In this document: positions 12,857 to 12,873 of the stretch, one piece after another
Layout of the letters: each line of letters opens with the position of its first letter
Numbering within the stretch: the first letter of the stretch is position 1
Source of the DNA: DAIOHQ01 sp036744635
Lineage (GTDB): Bacteria > Planctomycetota > Phycisphaerae > Tepidisphaerales > Tepidisphaeraceae
Assembly (NCBI GenBank): GCA_036744635.1
Contig: DAIOHQ010000135.1
Span: 1-12,873, forward strand
Direction: 5' to 3'
DNA length: 12,873 nt
Notes under the pieces: generated by a model
The model's input: only the letters and a program-made list of their open reading frames with translations
The model's database searches: none
What the model was told of the DNA's origin: nothing
Made by a program: the position numbers and the translations under genes

Positions 12857-12873
12857 ATGACCACGGAACAGGT
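12857..12873 (+). CDS. Start of a gene cut by the window edge
   Basis: ATG 12857 begins MTTEQ and runs off the window. It has a strong CAGGAGG ribosome site (12843-12849) with 7 nt spacing. Five residues are too few to name a product. Confidence 0.55.

Overview
The window is about 62% GC by eye. It most likely comes from a planctomycete, probably of the Phycisphaerae type. Three things suggest this. One secreted protein carries an N-terminal LESRLL motif that looks like the planctomycetal LEPR-XLL sorting motif. One pseudopilin-like protein ends in an H-X(8-9)-DG motif. One lipoprotein is built on a FlgI (flagellar P-ring) fold although no flagellar gene is near. No rRNA, tRNA or CRISPR array was found.

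Layout. (1) 1-193, minus strand: a short partial frame resembling the C-terminal end of IS4-type transposases. (2) 194-636: a low-GC spacer made of short tandem words of 7-10 bp. (3) 637-1308: a TPR lipoprotein. It faces a UbiA-type prenyltransferase (1509-2549, minus) across a spacer holding a palindromic REP-like element. (4) 2857-3897: a secreted fibronectin type III protein, convergent with a pseudopilin-like gene (4089-5066, minus). Two hairpin terminators, one per strand, lie between them. (5) 5496-7469: a FlgI-domain/HEAT-repeat lipoprotein, followed by a 111-bp inverted repeat and then the full-length chromosome condensation gene smc (7630-11346). (6) 11347-11771: a dense mosaic of repeats and hairpins. 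(7) 11769-12651: two gene fragments fused by a deletion, the middle of an SNF2-type helicase and part of an Eco57I-like adenine methyltransferase that also carries a frameshift. This order recalls class 1 DISARM (drmD then drmMI), so I read it as the scar of a phage-defence or restriction island. (8) A new gene begins at 12857.

The intact genes do not form an obvious pathway. Most encode envelope or secreted proteins (lipoproteins, a membrane prenyltransferase, a pseudopilin, a secreted FN3 protein) beside housekeeping smc.

The most unusual signal lies in the non-coding DNA. At least three intergenic gaps contain tandem 7-, 8- or 9-bp words, and two of these gaps are arranged as long imperfect inverted repeats. 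They recall the STRR heptanucleotide repeats of filamentous cyanobacteria. One such block touches the break point of the decayed defence island.
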